Shown: positions 1-9,112 of the stretch, one piece after another | Position numbering within the stretch: the first letter of the stretch is position 1 | Layout of the letters: each line of letters begins with the position of its first letter | Source: Coprinopsis marcescibilis | Taxonomy: Eukaryota; Basidiomycota; Agaricomycetes; Agaricales; Psathyrellaceae | Assembly (NCBI GenBank): GCA_004369085.1 | Contig: ML210195.1 | Span: 36,386-46,688, forward strand | Direction: 5' to 3' | DNA length: 10,303 bases | Notes under the pieces: model-generated | The model's input: the letters and a program-made list of their open reading frames with translations, nothing else | Told to the model about the DNA's origin: nothing | The model's database searches: none | Made by a program: the position numbers and the translations under genes

Positions 1-120
1 TTACGAGTGGGCATGAATAGGAGAGATGCGGGACATGGCGGGAGGTGGAGGAGGATTTGGTCCGGTGTGGGTGAGGTCGTTGAGGTCATTCGTATTTGTG
101 CCATTGGCCCGCAAGGAGGA
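1..120 (-). CDS. Possible 3'-terminal exon of an unidentified minus-strand gene
   Basis: Read on the minus strand, this stretch is open for 39 codons and ends in TAA at the first three bases of the window. The peptide is low-complexity and looks like a natural C-terminus: a run THTGPNPPPPPAMSRISP is followed by IHAHS. Just upstream (121-140) the minus strand reads like an intron end, with CTGAC as a branch-site-like motif and an AG at 121-122, so the exon could start at 120. The frame stays open a few codons further, to a stop near 140, which an intron would explain. I do not recognise the protein and cannot place the preceding exon. It may be only an open stretch of noncoding DNA. Confidence 0.3.
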   Translation of the reverse strand, partial: SSLRANGTNTNDLNDLTHTGPNPPPPPAMSRISPIHAHS

Positions 121-1049
121 CTTGATGTCAAAGTCAAACAGTCAGAAAGCAGACGAGCCAGGACAAGACCCACATCCTAATTGACCAACCAACTCAACAA
201 CCCCTCCACCCTCCTCATGACTCATACTTATTACACCCCAGCGCAGTCTTAGCCTTACTCTCATGTATCTCTCCTGGATTACCACAATGCAAAACTGTCC
301 CTTCAACTCCATCCGCATACCAGCCCTGCCTGACACCACCATGGCCTACCATGGTACCGCCAGCCCCGCCGCCGCATGCTCAAACCAGGTCTTACTCACC
401 AAACAAAACGCAGGGTGAAAGCAGATGATTGTTGGCCTGAATAACAGCTCAAAGTTCGCAGACGAGCGAGACCAGCACATCCCAACCAATGAGCAAATAC
501 AACAAGATCACGCGCATAGAATCCAGATACCCATACTCTTCTCAGTGCACTTCTCGCTAGTCCCACCATCAACACGCGACCAACCCTCTCACAACGGCGA
601 CAGCACACAGCACGCGTTCATTTATCCTGCAGCCACCAATCATTGGTTCTAGTCCACGTCCTTCTGCTCGTAAATGCCAACCCTTGGGTGCATCTATCCT
701 ATTCCCTTGGGGGTCGAGGAATGGGAAACGAATGTACCTGGTACAGACCTGACTACTACTATCAACATGGTGCACGTAGGTGGGTCTCCGTTCAATTGGG
801 CGAAATCCGCTTCTAATGTCGCATCTAGTTCGTCGCGGATAGGGGCGGCGACGACGACGAACTACAATCAGCAGTGAAACCTATATTCAACCCGGCCTTC
901 AACACCATCCAACACGCTTCCAGTGCGTACTGGGACTCGTACTCTGCACCAATGCCAACCCGCGCATATCACCCAGTAGTCATGCCGCATGCGACTAGTT
1001 CGTGTCGCGCACAGCCAGGGGTCATTTCAGGGGGCTGGTTGCGTAGCAT
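121..1049. other. Intergenic stretch without a supportable gene
   Basis: Short open frames exist on both strands (for example 425-652 and 874-1089 on plus), but they are proline/serine/histidine-rich, overlap one another and resemble no family I know. The stretch contains one copy of a diverged repeat (331-444). The lost N-terminal part of the COG3 relic that begins near 1050 would be expected in the 3' end of this interval, but I could not recognise it. Confidence 0.5.
331..444 (+). repeat. Diverged direct repeat, copy A
   Basis: This aligns in the same orientation with 6755-6868. Shared blocks in the same order are ATGGCCTACC (341), GCATGCTC (374), ACCAGGTCTTACT (384-396, partner 6799-6811), CCAAA, GGGTGAAAGCAGAT (413-426, partner 6836-6849) and CTGAAT. 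The gaps between blocks differ by a few bases. Ordered blocks this long are unlikely by chance, so the two are probably old copies of one dispersed repeat. I see no clear ends, inverted termini or target duplication. Confidence 0.7.
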
Positions 1050-2935
1050 CGTGTTGGGAAATGGCGATGACCTGCTGAAATGGATGTGATGCAGAAGAAT
1101 TGCCAGAGTGTGGAGGAGGAGGGAAAAGCGTTTGCCAGAGGAAAAGGTATACCTGAGTCGCGTTATTTAGAAAGGAGGAATTGACATGTGTGCTCAGGAT
1201 AAGCTGATCGAACCAACAGACAACATCGCGACTGGGGTACTTCCAAAAACTCGATTCTGCGGCGAGCATGTCGAACCATTCCGGAGAGCAGCTCATTTAC
1301 CAGGGAGACTTCTTGTTCATGTTTGCATCGAGAAAGTTAGGGCATTCCATTTCACGACGTTTCAGGAGCTAATGCACACATTCTTTAGCAACATTTCAAG
1401 GAAGCCGAGGTGTATCTTCTGCGTTTCCAATCACGCATGACAAGAGCCATGACCTTGATAAAGATGAACCTCGTAGGGTCCTTGAGAGCCTCGTCTTCTG
1501 ATATATCCAAATGTCTCTTGAGAGGGTACGCCAATATACACCGCCGTTCATTCGGTTCTCAAATCTCATTCGCATTCTTAGGACGTTTCACAAACGGCTT
1601 CTTCTGTACGCTCGAATCCGATTCGTCTCAAACAAAGTCGCACCCCTGCTGGGAGAACTCGAACGACGCGGTCGATCGTACCCAGACGAACTATCCTCCC
1701 TTTTGGCAGAATGCCATGCCATGCAGCTTATTTCAGCTCCCAGGAAGCGTTGTTATTGCTCAAGATCTTGGAAGAGATCAAGGGATTTGACCCTACAAGG
1801 AGTGAATTGGTCGAGTTGGTATGTGATATCAGTTTCCCCATTCCGTCTCTCATTGATTGTATGAAAGACCAGGGCCGGGTGCAGCTACCCCAAGCAGCTC
1901 TGCACCGACGAATTCAACCTCTATCTCGAATTCTTCGGCACCGTTGAGGACCAGCTATAGTAGTAAGCCAGCTCGATCGAGACTATTTGAGTTCTGACCT
2001 TTCCTCTCAGTCAATACCTGGACACGCCTGCGACCTTTTGTATGACGATCTAAGGCCCCGAATCTTGCGCTAACCACGGGTAACGGCAGTTTGCAAAGTC
2101 TGCACCGTCCTTCAAGAGCGTTGATAGTCCTCGCTGCGCCAATTTCCTCCACCTCAGCAAGCACCACCATGTTTTCAGTGGGAGACGGGATGGCTTCGAC
2201 ATCATCGTAAACCGAACCATCCGGATCTGGCTCTGAGAAAGCAGCAACAACGACGACGACAATAATTCCGAGTTGACTGTGGATTTGGACCGTGCCAGCC
2301 TCACAGCGAAGCGGAAGCGCAGAGGAGGCCTTGGCCAAGATGGCAGACGGCTGCATACCAGGCTGGGTTTGCAGGATGCACAAACACGGCTGTTCATCAA
2401 GGCGCAGGCACTCATACAGAGCGGTATCAAATACCATACGCCGAAGCGAGAGGATTTGGCCTGGCCAGATGTCATTGTTGGTTAGTGAGCCCCAGCTGTA
2501 TCTTGAGCCTTGGCTGAGACGGTCCCTGTAGCTGCGAATCTATCTCGAGCCGGGACCGAGATTCAAGAGAACGAAACTGTTTCTCATATATTCAAAGCTA
2601 ACGTGACGCAACAGAGACATGGTACCCAACTGTGCGACAGATGGTCTGGATCTTGTCGCAGCTTCACGACTTTGTCAAGGTTAGTGTATTTTACCTTTGA
2701 ATCGCTGACATGAGCTTGACATCTTCTTCAGCCCCCCATCTTCGAAGACATTGCCCAAGAGGCTGCCGCTGCCCTTCTATGGCGCCGACGCCAAACACTT
2801 CTCCCCACCTGCGATATGGTCAAAGCTCGACCGCCGCCTAGTACAACACTAGACGTGACCTGTTCCTCGTTAGACATCTGTTGATTCTGAGGGATGTGCC
2901 GAAGAACCCTAGAGGACGAATCTATTAGTCAAGAA
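1050..2935 (+). pseudogene. COG3: COG3 (Golgi tethering complex subunit 3) pseudogene, central part, introns retained
   Basis: COG3/Sec34 is a subunit of the conserved oligomeric Golgi complex, which tethers retrograde vesicles at the Golgi. Segments matching the family as I remember it occur in order: QSVEEEGK (~1105); DKLIEPTDNIAT (1198); YFQKLDSAASMSNHSGEQ (1238), followed by GDFLFM; HFKEAEVYLLRFQ and MTRAMTLIKM with NLVGSLRA (from 1389); KVAPLLGELERR with SYPDELSSLLAECHA (~1640-1720); EEIKGFDPTRSELVEL (to 1818); AGCSYPKQLCTDEFNLYLEF (~1874); YDDLRPRIL (~2041); LQDAQTRLFIKAQALIQS (~2370); LAWPDVIV (to 2480); TEIQENETVSHIFKANVTQQ (~2556); VWILSQLHDFVK (to 2679); IFEDIAQEAA (2738); FLVRHLLILRDVPKN (~2857). 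Inferred introns: 1147-1197, 1336-1388, 1526-1581, 1819-1872, 1963-2010, 2481-2531 and 2680-2731, all GT...AG and 48-56 nt. The frame changes several times, and in-frame stops occur at 1958 (TAG), 2071 (TAA) and 2122-2127 (TGA TAG). The N-terminal region and the C-terminal domain are absent. Retained introns rule out a processed copy. A poorly sequenced functional gene is an alternative, but missing residues and both ends argue for decay. Confidence 0.8.
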
Positions 2936-3833
2936 TTGTATAGCCAGAAAGATGGGCATTTCGGTGCTTTCCCAAACTGTCCAATGAAGAGTGGGATGAT
3001 TAGGACTCCAAAGTGCATCTGGGTTTGGTCAGCTAGAGGGGTTTCTTGTCCTGGGTAGCGATTTATCAGATATCAGGTTGCGGGGCCGAAGGTCTCGAAT
3101 ACGATGGAAAGTGAAGAGTATACAGAGTGGTTCAGTCTCAAGTAGGTCAAAAGGACGGGGGGAAGTGAAGCTTTATCGCAGTGGAGGTGAATGGCGAGAA
3201 GTGGTGAACAGCAATTTGATCGATGATCATGAGCACTGAACATTCTTTTACTGCTTCACAGCCTCCCTGATTCGCAAAATACAATTTGCATGCTTCGATT
3301 GCAATGAATTCACGGCCTGAGAATTCAAGTAAGTAGCTGTTGTTCCATAATCATGCAAACAATTGTAGTAATAGCCATGGCGACTCGAAAGACAATAGAC
3401 CAACACTCACAAGCATTTCAAGCCTTGGGTTTAATTTCCCCGCAAAGCCGTATTCTTCCATAAGATTTTCCGGAAGCACACACATCAAACTGATCATTTC
3501 TCCAGCGATTCCACATCACTGTAGCACAGGCTGCAGGCTTGGTCGCGCCTGGACTTGTCGATAAGCCCCAGAGATCACAAACCCTTGTATTGCAACGAAT
3601 TCGCGAGGGCCGGAGTCACCACAGCACAGCTTGCCCCACGACTATCCGTCGACAAATGACCCTGACTGCACGTGGATGGAGGAAGGCCAGTCAGAATGCG
3701 TTCATCGAAGCTAAGCATTCTCGAGTTGACTTACCAGATTGCTGGCCGAATGCGAATTTATAGCCGGCGGGTATGTGGGTGATAGAGCTGGCTCAAACTC
3801 GTCCTTAACTGGACCCAGCTTCGCCATATCACA

Positions 3834-3968
3834 ATGAATACCAAGGGCCTCTGTGCCAGGCCCACAGCGACGTCGAACCTGTTCAAACCGAGCAAGCGGC
3901 GTGAGACGTCAAAGTACGACGACCCTGAAATGGCATCCTTTCCACGGCTGCATGGATTGAGGCAGTAA
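3834..3968 (+). CDS. Weak candidate: small ORF or first exon, 44 aa
   Basis: The ATG at 3834 has A at -3 (ATCACAATG), a good eukaryotic start context. The frame runs 44 codons to TAA at 3966, with a charged, protein-like stretch FKPSKRRETSKYDDPEMASF. A GTAAGC at 3965-3970 overlaps the stop and could instead be a 5' splice site, making this a first exon. A TTTATA lies about 75 nt upstream. I could not find a matching second exon and do not recognise the peptide, so it may be chance. Confidence 0.15.
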   Translation: MNTKGLCARPTATSNLFKPSKRRETSKYDDPEMASFPRLHGLRQ

Positions 3969-6754
3969 GCCAGTGCTTGAATGTGGTGGGGTTCGTCTTT
4001 CTTTCACGAGTGGTAGTGGTATGAAAACGTCTTGCCTAGCCAGCAGAGCATCGCGCTAGCAGACTTGGTCGGAGATAGACAATGTGTAGAAGTGTGAAAA
4101 GCTGGCCAATGGCGCAATTCGAATGTAATTGAATTACCAGGACTATGCAAAGAGCAAAGGAACGGGAGAGACGCGTGATGTGAAGGTTTGTTTTCTCCAT
4201 GTCCTGCATTACCCCTGGTTCTGGGCAAGCGGTGATCAATGATGTGAAAGCAGGATGGGAGTTGTGTGCTGAAGTCTCGTTAAAAATGCCCCAGCACGCA
4301 CAATTCCCTTTGGCTGCAAAATCAAGCTAGTTAGTGAGCCTGCCTGTTTCCCCACGCAGAGTTTCGCTTCTTACCAGCATTTATGAAGCCCTTTCTCTTC
4401 AAAGATCGTTCTCGTTCCTTTCCTGGGCCCCGTTTCGACACGTCATTCAAATCTAGTATTCGACAATGTATTTTAGCGTCACCTGTTGAACCATTCAAGC
4501 AGTCATGCATGATCCATACCTTGTCCACCATCTTCTCTGGTCTCTCCACAGGATGAAACTAACTGTGGTCTGTGAATGAGGCCCTCCGAGTCAGGCTTCG
4601 GTCACCGTTTTTTGGAGTTACACATGGACTGGCTCCGGGGGCTTGGCTAAAATAACCCTTTGCATATTGTGCAGGGCTACTTTCCGAGCGCGCGACTTCT
4701 AAAGCGACCAGAGCCACTCAAAGTATGGGATTACCATATCGTAGTGGGTTGGAGGAAGGTGGGGTAGAAAGAAAAGCGCGCTATCGTCGTGCAGGAACTT
4801 GAAATTGGCTTTGTTTGTTCCCACCATCTGATGCACCAGCCCCGCTCCATGCGATTGAGCCTGGGCCGTTGTTCTGAAATTGGATCCAACACCCACTACG
4901 ATCCCCACCTGACAATTGGTGCTGCTTGTCCTATCATGTAGGCCACTGGCTTAACTCGTGGACAGACACCTGTAATATCTCTCCAAGCTGAGCCAGAAAA
5001 AACATAGTACTTCAAGTTGGGTTGTTGCACTGACAAAATTCAGTAGAAACTAAAGCGTCTATAGACGCACTGGCGTGGACACAACCCGCTTCAGAATGAG
5101 CCACCAAGGTGCGAACATGACTCCAGGTATATTGAACTGTTCCCTATCCCACCCGCTGTGCCAACAGCTTTTAAACAGGTTTCAGTCACATACCGAATCA
5201 TGCAATCATTGCAAATACAGCGTGCTCACCTGTGATACATGCATCCTACTGCTGCACCAGCGACCAAATGCATTCAAGCAGATCTGACAATTTTGCAAAA
5301 ATGCTGAAGAGGAGGGTGGTGGCGCTTCGTTCCCTGGCCTCATGTACCTGATTGTACAAGGCCACAGTAATAGTGGGGTTTTATTGGGTGTCCAATCGAG
5401 CATGCGCCTGCGCCTGACTATGCAGATACAGGGTCCCTATGTGTCATCTTCTATCCCTAACTTAGTAAGAATATATACCCAACCATCGCCGCTAGTGGAA
5501 ATTGGAAAAAGGGGAGCCTCCTTGACGGCCACAAACCGATGATGCGGGGGGCACTGGGCAGCGTACGGCGTTGACATTAAGTAGAGGCAAGGTGATAAGG
5601 TGTGTCGATGGCTCCTTTGGTTTCTCTGTTTTGATTATTCCTGCATTTGTGTCCTGGGATCTGAAAGTGAAAAGTGGGCGGCATGGAACTTGGGCGAGGT
5701 TCAATCATCTTCGATGGCATGATAAAGATGGTGCTAGGATGGATGGGCTGAGTCGGACGGGACTGAGATACTGGATAGCGATGACTGATGCACAGAGAAT
5801 GAGTCGATATCACTTGAAATGCGATATAAGCTGCATGGTTGAGGTAACCGAGCAGTTGGGGAGAGAATGGGAATGGCACCAAGGTGTTGTTCTACTGAGA
5901 CCCCAATCTTGGGGGGATGGGGGGACAATACGAGGGGCAAAGTTTTTCAGGGTGCAGTTTGTGAGCAGATGGTTCAGGGTGGGGATTGAAAACAAGGGTT
6001 CCATAGAACGCTGCATGGTATGTTGGCTGTTCACACATATGTCAGTTAGGGATGGTTTAAGAGGAGGTTTCTCGCACCTTGTTGATATCTTTTGCGGGTG
6101 CGTTTTGTGGGAATTATCAAAGAGGTGGTGAGTGTGCCAGACCTGGAGTGGACTCTGGGATGGTAGTGTTTGCCGAAAGGTTCTCCAACGACATTCAAAG
6201 AGATGGTCGCAGGTGGCGAGGTGACAACATGTGTAATGGTACAGGCAGGCTCTAGAGCTATATTGTTTGTCCTGTTTATTGTAAGCTCTCGTTTCCCGCT
6301 GACTCCACATGCTCCAGGCGAAACTGTCGCCTAAGGTAAGGAGATGTGTTGCTCAATAGATAGAAGGAGCCAACTTTTTGAATGCTTGCCAAAAATGACC
6401 GTGTACCAGGAAATTTGGCGGTCAGAGTGGACAGTGGAGATGTCGTGGTGTGCTGGTCGATCCAATTCTGTGCATGAAACCATCTCAAGGCTTTGGAGGT
6501 CGATTTCCGTCAGTGATATAAAGGCCACCGAGGAGCTGACTGTGCTGCTCATTGGTTGGTTGGAAATGTTGTAGGACATTCAAGTGGAGATCAAGCATCT
6601 CCGATATTTTCGGACAAAGGTTTTGTTTTGCCGCAGAACTTTAATCACAAACAACAATCCCTCCTCCAACGCCCTGGCATCTAGCTCATGTCAAGCCTCC
6701 AACGCCGCCTGGTTAAACATTCCAAGTGGCACACCCTGCTCTGTTTCGGTGCCC

Positions 6755-6868
6755 CAACACTACCATGGCCTACCACCACCCCACCACTGCATGCTCTAAC
6801 CAGGTCTTACTTGCCAAAATATGTGGACAAATGTGGGGTGAAAGCAGATACAATCTGGGGGCTGAATG
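6755..6868 (+). repeat. Diverged direct repeat, copy B
   Basis: This is the partner of 331-444 in the same orientation, about 6.42 kb downstream. Copy B lacks a 7-base stretch after ATGGCCTACC that copy A has, and is a few bases longer between CCAAA and GGGTGAAAGCAGAT. Flanking sequence shows at most faint similarity upstream (CCCTGC near 6734 and 324). Confidence 0.7.
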
Positions 6869-7231
6869 TAAAACGCGGTGGTAGCTCACCCTTGCCTCAA
6901 TACTACTCAAATGGGATGACTGTCGTTCGCGGTGTTGTCCCCACGTAGGAGTCCAAGTATGGACAATGAAAACAGGAGTGTTGGAAGTGAAGAGGGATTA
7001 TAATGGCTGTCTGAAAGGTATGCTCATTCACTTCTATTGCAGGTTTTAGTATACTGATGATAGCTCATATTAGTTGTGTGCAGACTGGAAGAAACGGTCA
7101 AAGAAAGACAGCGACAATAGTCAGCATTGAGGCTAGCATTTCGCGTTCCATTGCCCCTCTCCATCACACCGAAAGGAAGACCCAGAAAGGCCAAGTACTG
7201 GTATTGAGACAGGGATCGTTGTGAAACCCTT

Positions 7232-7910
7232 GTGACTGCACTGGCTGAAGCACAAGCAAGGACATGGCATGCTCTCTCGCTCTCTTTTGCCGCAGGCACG
7301 GATCGTCGTCGCAATAGCAAGGACGTGCACCCCACTTGCAGCTGCACTCGTACTATGTGCAGGCCAACTTGCCAACCCTCGCGTTCATGTTCGCGTTCTT
7401 TTTCCTCAGACAGAGGTCATTGTCAACGCAACCGAATCAAGAGCAACAGCAAAGACGTGCACCCCCGCTCACCCTCTCGCAGCTGCACTCGTACTACGCG
7501 CAGCCTTAGCTGTACAACCTCCTCACAGTGCCTTGCAATTCACCCCTCTTCTCCCAGCGCGGCTGCAACTATGGGCAATTATACTCGCAGCCAATCCCCC
7601 GCGTCCAAATTGGCAGACAAAAGGCCAAAGGATGACAAACTGGTGCCTGAACCAATCAGCGCACCCTGTACATACGAAAAGATCAACGAATGCGTCTACG
7701 GTGGTGCATCCTTGCCAGGAGAAGGCAGAGATTTGTTCCTCCAAGACCACCCGTCCATGTGTATCCAGCATTGTGGTGCGCATGCAAAACGGGAATGAGG
7801 GGAACAGTGATGAGGGGAGGACAAGAATTCTGCGGCTGCAGAAGGAGAAGAGGTCTGCAGCAGAGGAGGAAGGCAATTTTGGAGGAGGATTTGATTATGA
7901 TTGTGAATGA
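7232..7910 (+). CDS. Doubtful hypothetical coding region with an internal duplication
   Basis: Two plus-strand frames stay open here: 7232-7798 (188 codons) and 7269-7910 (213 codons, the longest open frame in the window). The first is Ser/Arg/Cys-rich with repeated NSKDVHP, and its C-terminal part after 7571 (MGNYTRSQSPASKLADKRPK onward) looks more protein-like. The second is Ala/Leu/Pro-rich with repeated LAAALVL and an acidic, lysine-rich end. Both frames survive because the duplicated DNA inside is free of stops and its spacing is a multiple of three. I recognise neither protein. With two competing frames and no splice or promoter evidence, either or both may be noncoding. Confidence 0.2.
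7311..7505 (+). repeat. Diverged tandem duplication, unit about 132-141 bp
   Basis: GCAATAGCAAGGACGTGCAC at 7311 recurs as GCAACAGCAAAGACGTGCAC at 7443 (offset 132). GCAGCTGCACTCGTACTA at 7338 recurs exactly at 7479 (offset 141). The 9-nt difference is an insertion in the second unit, so both offsets are multiples of three. A shorter related piece, GCACAAGCAAGGACATGG, lies at 7250. Weaker echoes follow near 7559-7592. Confidence 0.75.
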
Positions 7911-8023
7911 GATGTTGAAGGCTGCAAATGTGGATATGGAGATGGTTGGGCAGTGTGAGCGAAGAGTACAATGTTCAGTAATATCCCCGGAGCTGGAATG
8001 CTCGGCGTCCAACACCAAGATTT

Positions 8024-8282
8024 GGTGAGGTTCAGTGGGGCTCGCTGATATTCAGTTCGTTCATGCTGAACCTCACTGAATCATGGTGAGCCTCAGCGTC
8101 ATTCAGCGGTGTTCAGCTTTATGGCTGAACCTCGGTGACCTTCATTGGGTATCGGCAACATACCCCAGCAATACCCAGTGGTATTCAAAGTTATACGCTG
8201 TGACAAGTACATAGCTGGAACAACATCATTTGGGTTTATGGTGAACCCTGGCAACCTTCAGTGAATATCAGTGAAAGCCCAT
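8024..8282. repeat. Block rich in TTCAG/CTGAA motifs in both orientations
   Basis: TTCAG occurs at 8031, 8051, 8102, 8112 and 8257. Its complement CTGAA occurs at 8066, 8076 and 8125. The fullest form, CTGAACCTCACTGAA, is at 8066-8080, with shorter variants at 8024-8035 (opposite orientation) and 8125. In addition, GGGGCTCGCTGATATTCAGT near 8037 is an imperfect inverted match to 8260-8280. The block begins next to a small palindrome CACCAAGATTTGGTG (8014-8028). It sits about 50 bp past the stop of the minus-strand KDZ-type gene. That fits subterminal repeats of the transposon carrying that gene, but the true end is not visible. Confidence 0.6.
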
Positions 8283-8761
8283 ACACCTTAGTTGTCCTAC
8301 ATTGAGTACATTTGAAGGTGATAAGTGTAAATCTAACCAAGCACATCATCCCAGAAGTCATCCGCCAAAAATCCGACTTTCTTCTGAATCCTATCCTCCA
8401 AAGACTCTTTGTAAAGTAGTAGCAGAGAGTGGATAAAGAAATCAAAAGCAACATCAGTCATCTGGCGAAGCTGTGACTCATACCAAGCAATCCAGGAGTT
8501 TAACTGTTCTGCAGTCTCCAGATTGTATGCCCGAGTTGCATGAACTTGACCATGAGCATCCATTTGCAGAACAATAAGGTCAGGCTGGGAGCCATCTATT
8601 GGTGCAGGGTTGCACCAGAACTGACATAAATTGTCCGTTGCCCGATGCCCAATGTAGTGCCACAAGTCAACAATGAACTTTGTAGATTTGAGCCAAGGGT
8701 CCTGTTCGTTCTGTGTGATGATGTGATGGAGAAGATCACATGCATTGTCGTAGGCCAGGTA

Positions 8762-8769
8762 GTTTGGTT
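8762..8769. repeat. Target-site duplication, left copy
   Basis: GTTTGGTT lies directly before the left inverted repeat and is repeated exactly at 9786-9793 after the right one. The next base on each side differs, so the match is exactly 8 bp. That length is typical of hAT elements and also of P and Zisupton families. Confidence 0.88.
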
Positions 8770-8803
8770 AGGACCCCCCTATATGCTGAGCGAAGTCCGA
8801 TCC
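8770..8803 (+). repeat. Left terminal inverted repeat
   Basis: It consists of AGGACCCCCC, then 15 diverged bases, then GTCCGATCC (8795-8803). Its mate is 9752-9785. Confidence 0.85.
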
Positions 8804-8808
8804 AAACA

Positions 8809-8980
8809 CCCCCCTTTTCAACCTTTTCGTCCGCACAAAATTCGGCTGTTTTCGTACGCACCATGATCGGAACCTCTGAATTTCGGCCCACTTCGTCCGC
8901 GTCCTGGATCGAACCTCTCTCTGCCTACAACCTGTCCTTTTCAAGGATCAAACATCCGTTGAGCATAAATTCGTCCGCAT
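8809..8980 (+). repeat. Left subterminal motif cluster of the transposon
   Basis: Short motifs recur in one orientation. CCCCCCTTTTCAA is at 8809-8821. TTCGTCCGCA-like words are near 8828, 8850 (TTCGTACGCA), 8891 and 8971. GATCGGAACCTC is near 8866 and GATCGAACCTC near 8908. TTTCGGCCCA is near 8880. Clusters of short subterminal repeats are commonly transposase-binding sites in hAT elements. That role is inferred here. Confidence 0.65.
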
Positions 8981-9112
8981 AAAGTTAAAAACAAGATTTA
9001 TATTAAGCATAAGTGCATGAAAAAGAGCAACTAGTACTGTACATAGAGTATAGCATAGAGACGAGAGAATCAATGTTAAAAAGAAATAGGTTTAGACTCG
9101 GAAAAGACACTG

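Larger units (their letters stand above)
2936..7230. other. About 4.3 kb with no convincing gene
   Basis: Reading both strands, I find only short overlapping frames with no recognisable domain and no run of matching exons. The longest is 5571-6131 on plus, opposed by an equally open minus frame at 5810-6310. From about 5900 to 6130 the plus strand is G-rich, with two six-base G runs near 5910-5925. The only positive features are repeat copy B (6755-6868) and a weak small-exon candidate at 3834. I saw no continuation of COG3 past ~2935, no tRNA and no inverted-repeat pair marking a transposon. Confidence 0.5.

Noticed and set aside
666..1008. Resembling words AATGCCAACCC (near 673 and 951) and CTAGTTCG...TCGCG (near 825 and 995)
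   Set aside because: The spacing differs (about 280 against 170 bp) and the intervening DNA does not align, so I could not support a duplication.
1955..2475. Two minus-strand frames of 141-160 codons
   Set aside because: They lie antisense to the COG3 relic, whose collinear match explains the sequence; they are shadows.
3298..3615. Short similarity ATTGCAATGAATTC (3298) with ATTGCAACGAATTC (3589)
   Set aside because: The match is 13 of 14 bases with weak continuation and no further ordered blocks. Chance is reasonable at this length.
4699..4908. Minus-strand 69-codon frame with a protein-looking end (ALFFLPHLPPTHYDMVIPY)
   Set aside because: There is no recognisable family, no convincing start or exon partner, and the length is within what chance gives.
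5905..5940. Possible G-quadruplex from two six-base G runs and a GGGG
   Set aside because: Only three separated runs are clear, so a standard four-run quadruplex is not supported without splitting a run.
5571..6131. 186-codon open frame on plus, and a 166-codon frame opposite at 5810-6310
   Set aside because: Both strands are open over the same DNA. The plus peptide is unusually rich in Trp, Gly and Arg because of G-rich sequence, and neither shows a known motif or supporting splice pattern.
8898..8920. tRNA B-box-like GGTTCGATCC on the minus strand (also near 9622)
   Set aside because: The flanking bases cannot form a T-stem, there is no A box or acceptor stem, and the word is one of the transposon's repeated subterminal motifs.
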